A DNA stretch of 64,000 nucleotides from Pseudomonas tohonis (GCF_012767755.2 NZ_AP023189.1:4156001-4220000), one strand, 5' to 3'; shown: positions 1 through 11,459, counted from the stretch's first letter. A program made the numbers and translations. The notes: generated by a model not told the origin, from the sequence alone.

Positions 1-558
1 CGCGGCCATGTCGTGGAGGTGGCCGGTCTTGTAGTTCACCTGGGTGATCAGCGCGACAGCGGTGTCGGTGCCGATGGCTGCGGGCAACTCCTCCGGCGCA
101 TCCACCAGGCGCAGGCTGTAGCCCTGCTGGAGCATGTCGGCCAGGCCCTCGGCCATGTAGATGTCGGTGGGGAAGTTACTGCGCTCGGTGACGATCACCT
201 TGCGCGACGGGTCGCGCTCGGCCTGCACACGAAGGGCCGCCACCAGCACCTTGAAGAGGTTGATGGATGTGGTGTCGGTGATCACCACTTCGTCCTCGCC
301 CGCGCCGATCAGGCGAGCCAGCCGGTTGCCCAGGCGCTCCGGCAACCCGCGCCAGCCGGCGCTGTTCCAGCTGCCGATCAGGCCTTCGCCCCACTCCTTC
401 TCCACCACGTCACGGGCCCTCTGCAGCGCGGACCTCGGCCGGGCGCCGAGGGAGTTGCCGTCGAGGTAGATCACCCCTTCGGGCAGGACGAATTCCTCAC
501 GCAAGGGGCCGAGGGGGTCGCGGGCATCGAGGGCCAGGCAGTCTTCTCTTGTAGTCAT
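1..558 (-). CDS. kynU: Kynureninase, N-terminal part (cut by window edge)
   Basis: Kynureninase is a PLP enzyme that cleaves L-kynurenine to anthranilate and L-alanine in the cytoplasm. The first 186 codons are present and run off the left edge. The translation begins [16 protein letters not shown] and continues with [11 protein letters not shown] and a [16 protein letters not shown] segment, which are family hallmarks. The PLP lysine lies further downstream and is not visible. The ATG at 558 is preceded by AGGA overlapping the kynB stop, and only 8 bases separate the genes, so kynB-kynU is an operon. Identification rests on recognised family sequence and on synteny with kynR and kynB. Confidence 0.95.
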   Translation of the reverse strand, partial: MTTREDCLALDARDPLGPLREEFVLPEGVIYLDGNSLGARPRSALQRARDVVEKEWGEGLIGSWNSAGWRGLPERLGNRLARLIGAGEDEVVITDTTSINLFKVLVAALRVQAERDPSRKVIVTERSNFPTDIYMAEGLADMLQQGYSLRLVDAPEELPAAIGTDTAVALITQVNYKTGHLHDMAA

Positions 559-566
559 GTCGATTC

Positions 567-1208
567 CTAGGCAGGCAGGCGACGCAGCACGGCGCGAACC
601 GGGCTGGCATCGAGATGGGTGAACTTGAGCGGGAGGGCGATCAGCTCGTAGTCGCCCGCATCGACGTCATCGAGCAGCAGGCCTTCGAGGATCGCCATGC
701 GCCAACGGCGAACGGCCTGGTGCGCTTCGAGCGTCTTGCTGTCCTGGGGGTCCAGCGACGGCGTGTCGATGCCCACCAGGCGCACGCCGTGGCGGGCCAG
801 CAATTCGACGGCCAGCGGATCGATGGCCGCGAAGGCCTCGGGCCAGCTGTCGAGGGGCGCTTGCCGCCAGGTGCGGATCAGGACCCGGGGCGGCAACCGG
901 TGAAGGTGCGGTTCCAGTTGCGCAGGCCTTACCAGGCCGCCGGCATCCAGGCAGTGGATGACCCGGCAAGGGCCGAGGTAGGGCGCCAGGTCGACTTTCC
1001 CGATCGCCGCACCGGACGCGTCGTAGTGCAACGGTGCATCGGCATGGGCGCCCGTATGGGGCGACAGGGTGATGCGCCCGACATTGACCGGGCAGTGCTC
1101 GTCGATGTGCCAGCGGCGCTCTTCCTGGAAGGGCGTATCGCCCGGCCAGGTTGGCGTGCTGGCGTCCAGCGGTGGACTGATGTCCCAGAGGGACTGGCCG
1201 TCTTGCAT
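567..1208 (-). CDS. kynB: Kynurenine formamidase
   Basis: KynB hydrolyses N-formylkynurenine to kynurenine and formate, the step before kynureninase. The 213-residue protein has the usual length of the bacterial cyclase/KynB family. The metal-binding signature HTGAHADAP lies at residues 51-59, with ligand candidates H51, H55 and D57. The N-terminal [20 protein letters not shown] segment is typical. The ATG at 1208 has GGGAG 8 bases upstream. It is the first gene of the kynB-kynU operon and diverges from kynR, which probably controls it. No tryptophan dioxygenase gene (kynA) is seen in the window. Confidence 0.96.
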   Translation of the reverse strand: MQDGQSLWDISPPLDASTPTWPGDTPFQEERRWHIDEHCPVNVGRITLSPHTGAHADAPLHYDASGAAIGKVDLAPYLGPCRVIHCLDAGGLVRPAQLEPHLHRLPPRVLIRTWRQAPLDSWPEAFAAIDPLAVELLARHGVRLVGIDTPSLDPQDSKTLEAHQAVRRWRMAILEGLLLDDVDAGDYELIALPLKFTHLDASPVRAVLRRLPA

Positions 1209-1266
1209 GATCGGGCTCCCGTGAAAGGAGGATGATCATGAGTCAGGGGCCGAAGAATGTTCGTGC

Positions 1267-1302
1267 TATCTTCGTCTCGAAAGCGGCATTTATTCGAAGA
1301 TA
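1267..1302. promoter_or_regulatory. Candidate KynR operator between kynB and kynR
   Basis: An 8-bp inverted repeat TATCTTCG (1267-1274) and CGAAGATA (1295-1302), 20 bases apart, lies in the divergent kynB/kynR promoter region. Lrp/AsnC proteins bind such spaced dyads as multimers. Assignment to KynR is inferred from position only. Confidence 0.55.
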
Positions 1303-1338
1303 ATTTCGCCAGATGACAATTCACTGAAAGAATATTCA

Positions 1339-1815
1339 ATGACCCTGGATACCACCGATTTGCGCCTCCTCCTCTGCCTGCAGCAGAACGGACGCATCAG
1401 CAACCAGGAACTGGCGGAGAAGGTCGCGCTCTCGCCCTCCGCCTGCCTGCGTCGGCTACGCAACCTCGAAGACGGAGGGGTGATCCGCGGCTATCGACCG
1501 CTGCTGGATGCCGAGCGCCTGGGAATCGAACTGGACGCCCTGGTGCACATCTCCATGCGCCAGGACGAGGATGGCTGGCACGAGCGCTTCGTGGAGCAGG
1601 TGCAGAGCTGGCCCGAGGTGGTGAGCGCCTTCATCGTCACCGGCCACAGCAACTATGTGCTGCGGGTGCAGGCGCGCAACCTGAAACAGTTCTCCGACTT
1701 CATCGTCAATCGCCTGAATCGCGCCCGGGGCGTCACCGACATCCGCTCCGAGATCATCCTGCAGCAGATCAAGGATGGCGGCGGCGTGCTCGACCTGCTC
1801 GCCGCGCGAAAGTAG
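1339..1815 (+). CDS. kynR: Lrp/AsnC-family regulator of the kyn operon
   Basis: This 158-residue protein has the Lrp/AsnC architecture: an N-terminal helix-turn-helix (about residues 5-52, including NQELAEKVALSPSACLRRLR) and a C-terminal ligand-binding domain of the RAM type (about 65-150). In Pseudomonas, KynR responds to kynurenine and activates kynB/kynU. Here it diverges from kynB with a dyad between them, which fits. The ATG at 1339 has only a weak GAAAG upstream. Function is assigned by family and synteny. Confidence 0.92.
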   Translation: MTLDTTDLRLLLCLQQNGRISNQELAEKVALSPSACLRRLRNLEDGGVIRGYRPLLDAERLGIELDALVHISMRQDEDGWHERFVEQVQSWPEVVSAFIVTGHSNYVLRVQARNLKQFSDFIVNRLNRARGVTDIRSEIILQQIKDGGGVLDLLAARK

Positions 1816-1822
1816 CGCGCAC

Positions 1823-2440
1823 TCAACTGGCCAGGAAGGCCGCCACGGCATCCGCCGCGCCGTCCATATGCTGCTCGTGGGTCAGGCCCGATGCCTTGAG
1901 CGGCTTGAGGTCATGATCGCCTGCGGCCAGCCAGTGCAGATGGATCGACGGGGATAACGCGTAGCCGGTGACGGCAGGGCGGTCGCCAAGGGCATCGCGC
2001 TCGCCCTGGACGACCAGGGTCGGGGTCTTCAGGTCGGCCAGGTGGGCGACCCGGGGCTTCTCCGGTTTACCGGCCGCATAGAAGGGATACCCCAGGCAGA
2101 CCAGCGCATCCGCACCCAGCTCATCGGCCACCAGGCTGGCCATGCGACCGCCCATGGACTTGCCACCGATGGCCAATCGCCCCGTGACTTGCTGTCGCAC
2201 CTCGGCATGCACGGCCCGCCAGTGATCGAGCAATTGCCCCTGCGGATTGGGCGGACGCCTGCGCCCGTCGTCGCGCCGTGCCGCCATGTAGGGGAACTCG
2301 AAGCGCACCACCGCCACGCCCCGCGTGGCGAGCTTCTGCGCCATTGCCTCCATGAACGCGCTGTCCATCGGCGCCCCGGCACCGTGGGCCAGTATCAGGG
2401 TGTTCTTCACAAGGCCTGAAGGCCTGGTCCACAGCAGCAT
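1823..2440 (-). CDS. Alpha/beta-hydrolase, dienelactone hydrolase-like (KANL3/Tex30 type)
   Basis: This is a 205-residue serine hydrolase of unknown substrate. The oxyanion region [11 protein letters not shown] is at about residues 17-27, the nucleophile elbow GKSMGG puts the serine at 95, an aspartate follows in QGERDALGD and the histidine is in AAGDHDLKP, giving a complete triad. The frame stays open upstream to 2515, but ATG 2440 is preferred because GGAG lies 8 bases upstream. The longer version would also run through the ANR box of the divergent ccoN1. The gene is convergent with kynR, and its 5' end faces the ccoN1 promoter. Confidence 0.85.
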   Translation of the reverse strand: MLLWTRPSGLVKNTLILAHGAGAPMDSAFMEAMAQKLATRGVAVVRFEFPYMAARRDDGRRRPPNPQGQLLDHWRAVHAEVRQQVTGRLAIGGKSMGGRMASLVADELGADALVCLGYPFYAAGKPEKPRVAHLADLKTPTLVVQGERDALGDRPAVTGYALSPSIHLHWLAAGDHDLKPLKASGLTHEQHMDGAADAVAAFLAS

Positions 2441-2467
2441 CGGGAAATCTCCGGTGGGCGGCGTCTG

Positions 2468-2481
2468 TTGATCCAAATCAA
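2468..2481. promoter_or_regulatory. ANR/FNR box upstream of ccoN1
   Basis: TTGATCCAAATCAA is a perfect match to the TTGAT-N4-ATCAA consensus for FNR/ANR. If it sits at -41.5 as in class II promoters, the start of transcription would be near 2516, 36 bases before the ccoN1 ATG. The hexamer CATGCT at 2504-2509 would then be a weak -10. anr itself is encoded at 17007. Confidence 0.92.
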
Positions 2482-2551
2482 TAGCGCCAGTAAGGGCTTT
2501 CACCATGCTTCGCACGCAATTCCAAGAAACCGTGTACGGAAGCCCACAAAC

Positions 2552-3976
2552 ATGAACACAGCAGTCAGTACCGCCTACAACTACAAGGTGGTCCGCCAGT
2601 TCGCCATTATGACGGTGGTCTGGGGAATCGTCGGGATGGGGCTCGGCGTTCTCATAGCTGCCCAGCTAGCCTGGCCGGAGCTCAACTTCAACCTGCCCTG
2701 GACCAGCTTTGGCCGCTTGCGACCCTTGCACACCAACGCGGTGATCTTCGCGTTCGGTGGTTGCGCATTGTTCGCCACCTCCTACTACGCCGTCCAACGC
2801 ACCTGCCAGACCCGCCTGGTCTCGGACAAGCTCGCCGCCTTCACCTTCTGGGGTTGGCAGCTGGTGATCGTCCTGGCCGCCGTGAGCCTGCCGCTGGGCT
2901 TCACCAGCTCCAAGGAATACGCCGAGCTGGAATGGCCGATCGACATTCTCATCACCATCGTCTGGGTCTGCTACGCCGCCGTGTTCTTCGGCACGGTGAT
3001 GAAGCGCAAGACCAAGCACATCTACGTGGGCAACTGGTTCTTCGGTGGCTTCATCCTCACCGTGGCCATCCTCCATGTGATCAACAACCTGGAGATCCCG
3101 GTCACCCTGACCAAGTCCTACTCGCTCTACTCGGGCGCGACCGACGCGATGGTCCAGTGGTGGTACGGCCACAACGCCGTGGGCTTCTTCCTGACCGCCG
3201 GCTTCCTCGGGATGATGTACTACTTCGTGCCGAAGCAGGCCGGTCGCCCGGTCTACTCGTACCGCCTCTCCATCGTCCACTTCTGGGCGCTGATCGCGGT
3301 CTACATCTGGGCCGGCCCGCACCACCTGCACTACACCGCGCTGCCGGACTGGGCCCAGTCCCTGGGCATGGTGATGTCCCTGATCCTGCTGGCTCCGAGC
3401 TGGGGCGGCATGATCAACGGCATGATGACCCTGTCGGGTGCCTGGCATAAGCTGCGCGACGATCCGATCCTGCGCTTCCTGGTGGTCTCCCTCGCCTTCT
3501 ACGGCATGTCCACCTTCGAAGGCCCGATGATGGCGATCAAGACCGTCAACGCCCTCTCCCACTACACCGACTGGACCATCGGCCACGTACACGCCGGGGC
3601 CCTCGGCTGGGTCGCCATGGTCTCCATCGGCTCGCTGTACCACCTGATCCCGAAAGTGTTCGGTCGCGAGCAGATGCACAGCGTCGGCCTGATCAACGCC
3701 CACTTCTGGCTGGCCACCATCGGCACCGTGCTCTACATCGCCTCGATGTGGGTCAACGGCATCGCCCAGGGCCTGATGTGGCGTGCGGTGAACGAGGACG
3801 GCACCCTGACCTACTCCTTCGTCGAGGCACTGGAAGCCAGCCACCCCGGCTTCGTGGTGCGCATGATCGGCGGCGCGATCTTCCTCAGCGGCATGCTCCT
3901 CATGGCCTACAACACCTGGCGCACCGTGAAGGCTGCCAAGCCGGCCGAATACGACGCCATCGCCCAGATCGCCTGA
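2552..3976 (+). CDS. ccoN1: cbb3-type cytochrome c oxidase subunit I (first copy)
   Basis: CcoN is the catalytic membrane subunit that reduces O2 at a heme b3-CuB centre and pumps protons. The 474-residue protein has about 12 membrane segments and the expected histidine motifs: RPLHTNAV (low-spin heme), [10 protein letters not shown] and [13 protein letters not shown] (CuB ligands), and HVHAGALGW (hemes). The frame extends upstream to a TTG inside the ANR box. The ATG at 2552 ([14 protein letters not shown]) is chosen because it matches the family N-terminus and the second copy. It opens a ccoN1O1Q1P1 operon with 11 bases to ccoO1. Confidence 0.97.
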   Translation: MNTAVSTAYNYKVVRQFAIMTVVWGIVGMGLGVLIAAQLAWPELNFNLPWTSFGRLRPLHTNAVIFAFGGCALFATSYYAVQRTCQTRLVSDKLAAFTFWGWQLVIVLAAVSLPLGFTSSKEYAELEWPIDILITIVWVCYAAVFFGTVMKRKTKHIYVGNWFFGGFILTVAILHVINNLEIPVTLTKSYSLYSGATDAMVQWWYGHNAVGFFLTAGFLGMMYYFVPKQAGRPVYSYRLSIVHFWALIAVYIWAGPHHLHYTALPDWAQSLGMVMSLILLAPSWGGMINGMMTLSGAWHKLRDDPILRFLVVSLAFYGMSTFEGPMMAIKTVNALSHYTDWTIGHVHAGALGWVAMVSIGSLYHLIPKVFGREQMHSVGLINAHFWLATIGTVLYIASMWVNGIAQGLMWRAVNEDGTLTYSFVEALEASHPGFVVRMIGGAIFLSGMLLMAYNTWRTVKAAKPAEYDAIAQIA

Positions 3977-3987
3977 GGAATCGATAG

Positions 3988-4599
3988 ATGAAAAAGCATG
4001 AAGTCATCGAGAAGAACGTCGGCCTGATGGCGTTGTTCATGATCCTGGCAGTCAGCATCGGCGGTCTGGTACAGATCGTCCCGCTGTTCTTCCAGGACGT
4101 CACCAACACCCCGGTCGAAGGCATGAAGCCCTACACCGCGCTGCAACTGGAAGGTCGCGACATCTACATCCGCGAAGGCTGCGTCGGCTGCCACTCGCAG
4201 ATGATCCGTCCGTTCCGCGCCGAGACCGAGCGCTACGGCCACTACTCCGTCGCCGGGGAAAGCGTCTGGGACCACCCCTTCCTGTGGGGCTCCAAGCGCA
4301 CCGGCCCGGACCTGGCCCGGGTTGGCGCCCGCTACTCGGACGACTGGCACCGCGCGCACCTCTACAACCCGCGCAACGTGGTACCGGAGTCGAAGATGCC
4401 GGCCTACCCGTGGCTGGTGGAGAACAAGCTCGACGGCAAGGACACCGCCGCCAAGCTCAGCGCCATGAAGACCCTGGGCGTGCCCTACACCGACGAGGAC
4501 ATCGCCGGTGCCTCCGAGGCGGTCAAGGACAAGACCGAGATGGATGCCCTGGTTGCCTACCTGCAGGTGCTCGGCACCAGCCTGAAGAGCAAGAGGTAA
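3988..4599 (+). CDS. ccoO1: cbb3-type oxidase mono-heme cytochrome c subunit (first copy)
   Basis: CcoO is the membrane-anchored mono-heme cytochrome c that passes electrons to CcoN. The 203-residue protein has one N-terminal membrane helix (about 11-33), then a periplasmic domain with the heme site CVGCH (C65, C68, H69). A methionine-rich stretch near [12 protein letters not shown] supplies the axial Met candidate. It is almost identical to the product at 7610, including long stretches of matching DNA. It lies inside the ccoN1O1Q1P1 operon. Confidence 0.97.
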   Translation: MKKHEVIEKNVGLMALFMILAVSIGGLVQIVPLFFQDVTNTPVEGMKPYTALQLEGRDIYIREGCVGCHSQMIRPFRAETERYGHYSVAGESVWDHPFLWGSKRTGPDLARVGARYSDDWHRAHLYNPRNVVPESKMPAYPWLVENKLDGKDTAAKLSAMKTLGVPYTDEDIAGASEAVKDKTEMDALVAYLQVLGTSLKSKR

Positions 4600-4605
4600 G
4601 GCGCC

Positions 4606-4791
4606 ATGGACGTTGGAATACTGCGCGGCCTCGGCACCTTGCTGGTGCTGGTCGCGATGATCGGGGTGTTCTGCTGGGCCTACAGCGGCCGGCGCAAGGC
4701 TGACTTCGAGCAAGCCTCGCTGCTGCCCTTCGGCGACGACGCCAAGCCCAGCCTGCAAGACCGGAACGTTTCTAGGAGCACACACGAATGA
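4606..4791 (+). CDS. ccoQ1: cbb3-type oxidase small subunit (first copy)
   Basis: CcoQ is a small single-helix membrane protein that stabilises the cbb3 complex. This 61-residue product has one membrane helix (about 6-27) followed by a charged cytoplasmic tail beginning [11 protein letters not shown]. The position between ccoO and ccoP is diagnostic. Its last four bases overlap the ccoP1 start (ATGA), which implies translational coupling. Confidence 0.93.
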   Translation: MDVGILRGLGTLLVLVAMIGVFCWAYSGRRKADFEQASLLPFGDDAKPSLQDRNVSRSTHE

Positions 4792-5726
4792 CCACTTTCT
4801 GGAGCTGGTACATAACCCTGCTCACCCTCTTCACCCTGGTGGCGCTGCTCTGGCTGGTGTTCGCCACCCGCAAGGGCGAGGCCAAGGGCACGGTCGACAA
4901 GACCATGGGCCATGCCTTCGACGGTATCGAGGAGTACGACAACCCGCTGCCCAAATGGTGGTTCATGCTGTTCGTGGGCACCATCGTATTCGCCATCGGC
5001 TACATGGTGCTCTACCCCGGCCTGGGCAACTGGACCGGCCTGTTCCCCGGCTATGAAGGCGGCTGGACCCAGGAGAAACAGTGGCAGCGCGAGGTCGACA
5101 AGGCCAACGCCCAATACGGCCCGATCTTCGCCAAGTACTCCGCCATGCCGCTGGAGGCCGTGGCCCAGGATCCGCAAGCCCTGAAGATGGGCGGCCGCCT
5201 GTTCGCCACCTACTGCTCCATCTGCCACGGTTCGGACGCCAAGGGCGCGGTCGGCTTCCCCAACCTGGCCGACAGCAGCTGGCGCTGGGGCGGCGACGCC
5301 GAAACCATCAAGGCCACCATCCTTCACGGTCGCATGGCTGCCATGCCGGCCTGGGGTGAAGTGCTGGGTGACGAAGGCGTGAAGAACGTCGCCGCCTACG
5401 TCCGCCAGGACCTGGCCGGCCTCAAGCTGCCGGAAGAGGCGAAGGTCGATGTGGAAGCGGGCAAAGCCCTGTTCGCCACCACCTGCACCGCCTGCCACGG
5501 CCAGGAAGGCCACGGCACCGCGGCCATGGGCGCCCCGGACCTGACCCAGCCGGCCGCCTGGATCTACGGTTCCAGCCTGGCCCAGCTGCAGCAGACCATC
5601 CGCTACGGCCGCAACGGTCAGATGCCTGCCCAGGAGCAATACCTTGGCCAGGACAAGGTGCATATCCTCGCCGCCTACGTGTACAGCCTGTCCCGCAAGG
5701 ACGGCGAGAAAGTAGCCAGCGAGTGA
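4788..5726 (+). CDS. ccoP1: cbb3-type oxidase di-heme cytochrome c subunit (first copy)
   Basis: CcoP accepts electrons from soluble cytochromes c and passes them to CcoO. The 312-residue protein has two N-terminal membrane helices (about 7-26 and 57-77) separated by the conserved [17 protein letters not shown] segment. Two heme c sites follow, CSICH (C143, C146, H147) and CTACH (C233, C236, H237). It is 12 residues shorter than the second copy because it lacks an insert after residue 90. It overlaps ccoQ1 by 4 bases and ends the operon. Confidence 0.97.
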   Translation: MTTFWSWYITLLTLFTLVALLWLVFATRKGEAKGTVDKTMGHAFDGIEEYDNPLPKWWFMLFVGTIVFAIGYMVLYPGLGNWTGLFPGYEGGWTQEKQWQREVDKANAQYGPIFAKYSAMPLEAVAQDPQALKMGGRLFATYCSICHGSDAKGAVGFPNLADSSWRWGGDAETIKATILHGRMAAMPAWGEVLGDEGVKNVAAYVRQDLAGLKLPEEAKVDVEAGKALFATTCTACHGQEGHGTAAMGAPDLTQPAAWIYGSSLAQLQQTIRYGRNGQMPAQEQYLGQDKVHILAAYVYSLSRKDGEKVASE

Positions 5727-5734
5727 TCCGAACC

Positions 5735-5785
5735 GGCGACGCAAGGAGGCGTCGCCACACCGGCCGACCCGCAAGGACCGGCCGG
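5735..5785 (+). terminator. Two hairpins after ccoP1
   Basis: GGCGACGC (5735-5742) pairs with GCGTCGCC (5749-5756), and CCGGCC (5760-5765) pairs with GGCCGG (5780-5785). The first is an 8-bp perfect stem 9 bases after the ccoP1 stop. There is no T-tract, so this may be a weak terminator or an mRNA 3' end stabiliser. Confidence 0.55.
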
Positions 5786-5880
5786 AGCCGCGCAAAGGCA
5801 GCCCAACGCAAGAAGGGCAACACGGGCACAAGGATGTGTCCACCCCCTCAAGCCCCCTCCCCACTCCCTCCTTATATATA

Positions 5881-5899
5881 GTGCGACCCAATGTCGCAC
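5881..5899. promoter_or_regulatory. Inverted repeat in the ccoN2 upstream region
   Basis: GTGCGAC-CCAAT-GTCGCAC is a perfect 7-bp dyad directly after a TATATATA run (5873-5880). It could be an operator or a small hairpin. No binding protein can be named. Confidence 0.4.
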
Positions 5900-5954
5900 C
5901 CGTCCCGACCAGTAGCCTTCCCCCCGAAAGCCCATCGACTAAGCTGCTCGATAA

Positions 5955-7607
<1,653 letters not shown>

Positions 7608-7609
7608 TA

Positions 7610-8221
7610 ATGAAGTCGCATGAATTAGTTGAGAAGAACGTAGGTCTGCTGGCGCTGTTCATGGTCATCGCCGTGAGCATCGGTGGCCTGGTGCAGATCG
7701 TTCCGCTGTTCTTCCAGGACGTGACCAACACGCCGGTCGAAGGCATGAAGCCGCGCTCCGCGCTCGAGCTGGAAGGCCGTGACATCTACATCCGCGAAGG
7801 CTGCGTCGGCTGCCACTCGCAGATGGTCCGCCCCTTCCGTGCCGAGACCGAGCGTTACGGCCACTACTCCGTCGCCGGCGAAAGCGTCTGGGACCACCCC
7901 TTCCTGTGGGGCTCCAAGCGTACCGGCCCGGACCTGGCCCGCGTAGGCGGCCGCTACTCCGATGACTGGCACCGCGCGCACCTCTACAACCCGCGCAACG
8001 TGGTACCGGAATCGAAGATGCCGGCCTACCCGTGGCTGGTGGAGAACAAGCTCGATGGCAAGCACACCGCGGCCAAGATGGAAGCTCTCCGTACCGTAGG
8101 CGTGCCCTACACCGACGATGACATCGCCGGCGCCAAAGACGCAGTCAAGGGCAAGACCGAGATGGACGCACTGGTGGCGTTCCTTCAAGGCCTGGGCACC
8201 TCGATCAAGAACAAACGGTAA
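7610..8221 (+). CDS. ccoO2: cbb3-type oxidase mono-heme cytochrome c subunit (second copy)
   Basis: This 203-residue protein is the paralogue of ccoO1 with the same layout: N-terminal membrane anchor (about 11-33), heme site CVGCH at 65-69 and the SKMPAYPW segment. Differences from ccoO1 concentrate at the N-terminus and in the last 60 residues. The central region encoding the heme site through [13 protein letters not shown] is close to identical at DNA level. It sits between ccoN2 and ccoQ2 in the second operon. Confidence 0.97.
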   Translation: MKSHELVEKNVGLLALFMVIAVSIGGLVQIVPLFFQDVTNTPVEGMKPRSALELEGRDIYIREGCVGCHSQMVRPFRAETERYGHYSVAGESVWDHPFLWGSKRTGPDLARVGGRYSDDWHRAHLYNPRNVVPESKMPAYPWLVENKLDGKHTAAKMEALRTVGVPYTDDDIAGAKDAVKGKTEMDALVAFLQGLGTSIKNKR

Positions 8222-8226
8222 GCACG

Positions 8227-8415
8227 ATGGATATCCAGACTGTCCGCGGACTGGGAACCATCCTGGTGTTCGTCGCCTTCATCGGCGTCGTGCTCTGGGC
8301 GTACAGCAGCAAGCGCAAGGGCAGCTTCGACGAAGCTGCCAACCTGCCCTTCGCCGACGACAAGCCAGCGAACACCAAGAGCGATGAAGAAGCTTCGAGG
8401 AGTAAGAGCGAATGA
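8227..8415 (+). CDS. ccoQ2: cbb3-type oxidase small subunit (second copy)
   Basis: This 62-residue single-helix protein (helix about 6-27) has a polar tail [15 protein letters not shown]. Its position and size identify it as CcoQ. It differs clearly from CcoQ1 in the tail. The stop overlaps the ccoP2 start by 4 bases. Confidence 0.93.
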   Translation: MDIQTVRGLGTILVFVAFIGVVLWAYSSKRKGSFDEAANLPFADDKPANTKSDEEASRSKSE

Positions 8416-9386
8416 CCACGTTCTGGAGTTGGTACGTAACCCTACTCACCAGCGCCACACTGGTGGCGCTGACCGTGCTGATCTTTGCCACCCGCAAAGG
8501 CCAGCGCCAGGAAAGCACCGAAGAAACCGTCGGCCACGCCTTCGACGGTATCGAGGAATATGACAACCCGCTGCCCAAGTGGTGGTTCATGCTGTTCGTC
8601 GGCACCCTGATCTTCGCCGTCGGCTACCTGGTCCTGTACCCGGGCATGGGCAACTGGAAAGGCATCTTCCCCGGCTACGGCGAAGTCACCGAAGGCAAGG
8701 CCTTCGCTGACGGCCAGCCCGGCTGGACCGGTGTCCACCAGTGGGAAAAGGAAATGGACAAGGCCGACAAGCAATACGGCCCGCTGTTCCAGAAGTACGC
8801 CGCCATGCCGATCGAGGAAGTGGCCAAGGACGAGAAAGCCCTGAAAATGGGTGGTCGCCTGTTCGCCTCCAACTGCTCGGTCTGCCACGGCTCCGACGCC
8901 AAGGGCTCCTACGGTTTCCCCAACCTGACCGACGCCGACTGGCGCTGGGGTGGCGAGCCCGAGACCATCAAGACCACCATCCTCGGCGGCCGCCACGGCA
9001 TCATGCCCGCCTGGGGCGAAGTCATCGGCGAGCAAGGCGTACGTGACGTCGCCGCGTTTGTCCGCGTGACCCTGGATGGTCGTGACCTGCCGAAGGACTC
9101 CAACGCGAATCCGGAAGCCGGCAAGGCGATCTTCGCTGCCAACTGCGTGGCGTGCCACGGTCCGGAAGGCAAGGGCACCCCGGCGATGGGCGCTCCGAAC
9201 CTGACCCACCCGGGCGCGTTCATCTACGGCAGCACCTTCGCCCAGCTGCAGCAGACCATCCGTTACGGCCGCCAGGGCACCATGCCGGCTCAGGAAGAAC
9301 ACCTGGGCAACGACAAGGTCCACCTGCTCGCCGCTTACGTCTACAGTCTGTCGCACAAGAACGCCGCAGAAACCGAAAGCAAGTGA
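8412..9386 (+). CDS. ccoP2: cbb3-type oxidase di-heme cytochrome c subunit (second copy)
   Basis: This 324-residue di-heme cytochrome has two N-terminal helices and heme sites CSVCH (C155, C158, H159) and CVACH near residues 244-248. It carries a 12-residue insert relative to CcoP1 after FPGYG ([12 protein letters not shown] region, about 91-102), at the start of the periplasmic part. The insert could change docking with the electron donor, but that is inference. A long hairpin follows the gene. Confidence 0.97.
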   Translation: MTTFWSWYVTLLTSATLVALTVLIFATRKGQRQESTEETVGHAFDGIEEYDNPLPKWWFMLFVGTLIFAVGYLVLYPGMGNWKGIFPGYGEVTEGKAFADGQPGWTGVHQWEKEMDKADKQYGPLFQKYAAMPIEEVAKDEKALKMGGRLFASNCSVCHGSDAKGSYGFPNLTDADWRWGGEPETIKTTILGGRHGIMPAWGEVIGEQGVRDVAAFVRVTLDGRDLPKDSNANPEAGKAIFAANCVACHGPEGKGTPAMGAPNLTHPGAFIYGSTFAQLQQTIRYGRQGTMPAQEEHLGNDKVHLLAAYVYSLSHKNAAETESK

Positions 9387-9392
9387 CGCAAA

Positions 9393-9429
9393 GCCTGCCA
9401 TGCGCGACGCACTGTCGCACATGGCAGGC
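9393..9429 (+). terminator. Long hairpin between ccoP2 and ccoG
   Basis: GCCTGCCATGCGCGAC (9393-9408) pairs with 9414-9429 at 15 of 16 positions around the loop GCACT. It starts 6 bases after the ccoP2 stop and lacks a T-run. It probably ends or attenuates the ccoNOQP-2 transcript before ccoG. Confidence 0.7.
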
Positions 9430-9519
9430 CGCCATCGGGCGTACCATATGCGGCAGGCAACATGATCCCGTTCGGCAAGCATCGATCGGGGCAAGCCCCA
9501 ACCGCCGTGGTATGAGTAG

Positions 9520-10935
9520 ATGAGCGAACAGATCCCCGTCCAGAACATTACCCCTCCCCCGGCCAAGAGCGGTGCAAGCGCCGACCTCTACGCCAGCCGT
9601 GAAAAGATCTACACCCGCGCCTTCACCGGCATCTTCCGCAACCTGCGCATGGCAGGCGGCGCACTGCTCTTCCTGCTTTATTTCGGCACCGTCTGGCTGA
9701 GCTGGAACGATCGCCAGGCCGTCTGGTGGAACCTTCCCGAGCGCAAGTTCTACATCTTCGGCGCCACCTTCTGGCCCCAGGACTTCGTCCTCCTTTCCTG
9801 GCTGCTGATCATCTGCGCCTTCGGCCTGTTCCTCATCACCGTCTTCGCCGGTCGCGTCTGGTGCGGCTACACCTGCCCACAGAGCGTCTGGACCTGGATC
9901 TTCATGTGGTGCGAGAAGGTCACCGAGGGCGACCGCAACCAACGCATGAAGCTGGACAAGGCCCCCATGAGCGGCTCCAAGCTCATGCGCAAGTCGGCCA
10001 AGCACAGCCTCTGGCTGCTGATCGGCTTCGTCACCGGCGTCACCTTCGTCGGCTACTTCACCCCCATCCGTGAACTGGTATTCGACCTCTTCACCGGCAA
10101 TGCCGACGGCTGGGCCTATTTCTGGGTCGGTTTCTTCACCCTCGCCACCTACGGCAACGCCGGCTGGCTGCGCGAGCAGGTGTGCATCTACATGTGCCCA
10201 TACGCTCGCTTCCAGAGCGTGATGTTCGACAAGGACACCCTGATCGTCTCCTACGATCCGCGTCGCGGCGAGTCCCGTGGCCCGCGCAAGAAGAACGTCG
10301 ACTACAAGGCCCAGGGCCTCGGCGACTGCATCGACTGCACCATGTGCGTCCAGGTCTGCCCGACCGGCATCGACATCCGCGACGGCCTGCAGATCGAGTG
10401 CATCGGCTGCGCCGCCTGTATCGACGCCTGCGACAGCATCATGGAGAAGATGAACTATCCCAAGGGCCTGATCAGCTACACGACTGAACACAACCTGAAC
10501 GGGCAGCAGACCACCCTCCTGCGCCCGCGGCTGATCGGGTACGCTGCCGCCCTCGTCGCGATGATCGGCCTGTTCGGCTACGCAGTGGCCGCCCGCTCGC
10601 TGGTGGAACTGGACGTGATCAAGGATCGCGTGCTGTATCGCGAGAACGAGCAGGGCCGCATCGAGAACGTCTACACCCTGAAGGTCATGAACAAGTCGCA
10701 GAAGGACCAGGTCTTCGTGATCGAAGCCGATGGCCTCGACGGCCTCGTCTACGAGGGCAAGAGCCAGGTCATGACGGAAGCTGGTGAGGTGCTGTCGGTA
10801 CCGGTGGAGCTGTCCATCGACCCCGAGAAGCTGCCCTCCAGCACCAATACCATCGTCTTCCGGGTCCGCTCGGCCGACGATCCCGGCATCACTACCGACG
10901 CTGACAGCCGCTTCATCGGCCCCAGCGTCCGCTGA
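9520..10935 (+). CDS. ccoG: Cytochrome oxidase accessory protein CcoG (ferredoxin-like)
   Basis: CcoG/RdxA/FixG is a polytopic membrane iron-sulfur protein needed for cbb3 assembly, implicated in Cu(II) reduction. The 471-residue protein has several membrane helices, an early CGYTCP motif (C115, C119), a later MCPYARFQ, and two 4Fe-4S ferredoxin motifs at about 270-307 (CIDCTMCVQVCP and CIGCAACIDAC). A C-terminal immunoglobulin-like FixG domain occupies about 350-470. It is the first gene of ccoGHIS, followed by ccoH after 14 bases. Confidence 0.96.
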   Translation: MSEQIPVQNITPPPAKSGASADLYASREKIYTRAFTGIFRNLRMAGGALLFLLYFGTVWLSWNDRQAVWWNLPERKFYIFGATFWPQDFVLLSWLLIICAFGLFLITVFAGRVWCGYTCPQSVWTWIFMWCEKVTEGDRNQRMKLDKAPMSGSKLMRKSAKHSLWLLIGFVTGVTFVGYFTPIRELVFDLFTGNADGWAYFWVGFFTLATYGNAGWLREQVCIYMCPYARFQSVMFDKDTLIVSYDPRRGESRGPRKKNVDYKAQGLGDCIDCTMCVQVCPTGIDIRDGLQIECIGCAACIDACDSIMEKMNYPKGLISYTTEHNLNGQQTTLLRPRLIGYAAALVAMIGLFGYAVAARSLVELDVIKDRVLYRENEQGRIENVYTLKVMNKSQKDQVFVIEADGLDGLVYEGKSQVMTEAGEVLSVPVELSIDPEKLPSSTNTIVFRVRSADDPGITTDADSRFIGPSVR

Positions 10936-10949
10936 AAAACGAGATCCCC

Positions 10950-11450
10950 ATGCAGTCCGAATCTCCCGCAAGCCCCTGGTACAAGCAACCCTGGCCCTGG
11001 TTCATCCTCGGCCTCCTCGGCACCTCCGTTGTGCTGGGCACCTCGATGCTGGTGATCGCCATCAAGAACCCGCCGAGCCTGGTGGTCGACAACTACTACG
11101 ACGTCGGCAAGGGCATCAACACCTCGCTCGAGCGCGAGGAACTGGCCAAGCGCCTGGGCATGAAGGCCCAGGTGCGCCTGGACGACCAGAGCGGCGTGGT
11201 CCAGGTCACCCTGACCGGCAACAGCCACCCGCAGCAACTGGTGCTCAGCCTGCTCTCCCCCACCCAGCAGGAAAAGGACCGCCGCGTCGTCCTCCAGCCA
11301 CAATCCGGCGACCTCTACAGCGGCCACCTGGAAGACTCGGTCAGCGGCCGACGCTTCGTCGAACTCATCGGCCAGGAAGATGGCCAGGACTGGCGCCTGT
11401 TCGAGGAGGAAACCCTCGAGAACGGCAGCGTGACCCTGCTGGGCGAATAA
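10950..11450 (+). CDS. ccoH: cbb3 oxidase assembly protein CcoH (FixH)
   Basis: FixH-family protein of 166 residues needed for assembly or stability of cbb3 oxidase. One membrane helix (about 13-37) follows a short cytoplasmic segment, and the rest is periplasmic. The DNYYDVGKGINTSLERE segment typical of the family lies at about 47-63. It is placed between ccoG and ccoI with short spacing, and the ATG at 10950 follows a GAGATCCCC leader. Confidence 0.94.
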   Translation: MQSESPASPWYKQPWPWFILGLLGTSVVLGTSMLVIAIKNPPSLVVDNYYDVGKGINTSLEREELAKRLGMKAQVRLDDQSGVVQVTLTGNSHPQQLVLSLLSPTQQEKDRRVVLQPQSGDLYSGHLEDSVSGRRFVELIGQEDGQDWRLFEEETLENGSVTLLGE

Positions 11451-11459
11451 GCACGCCCC

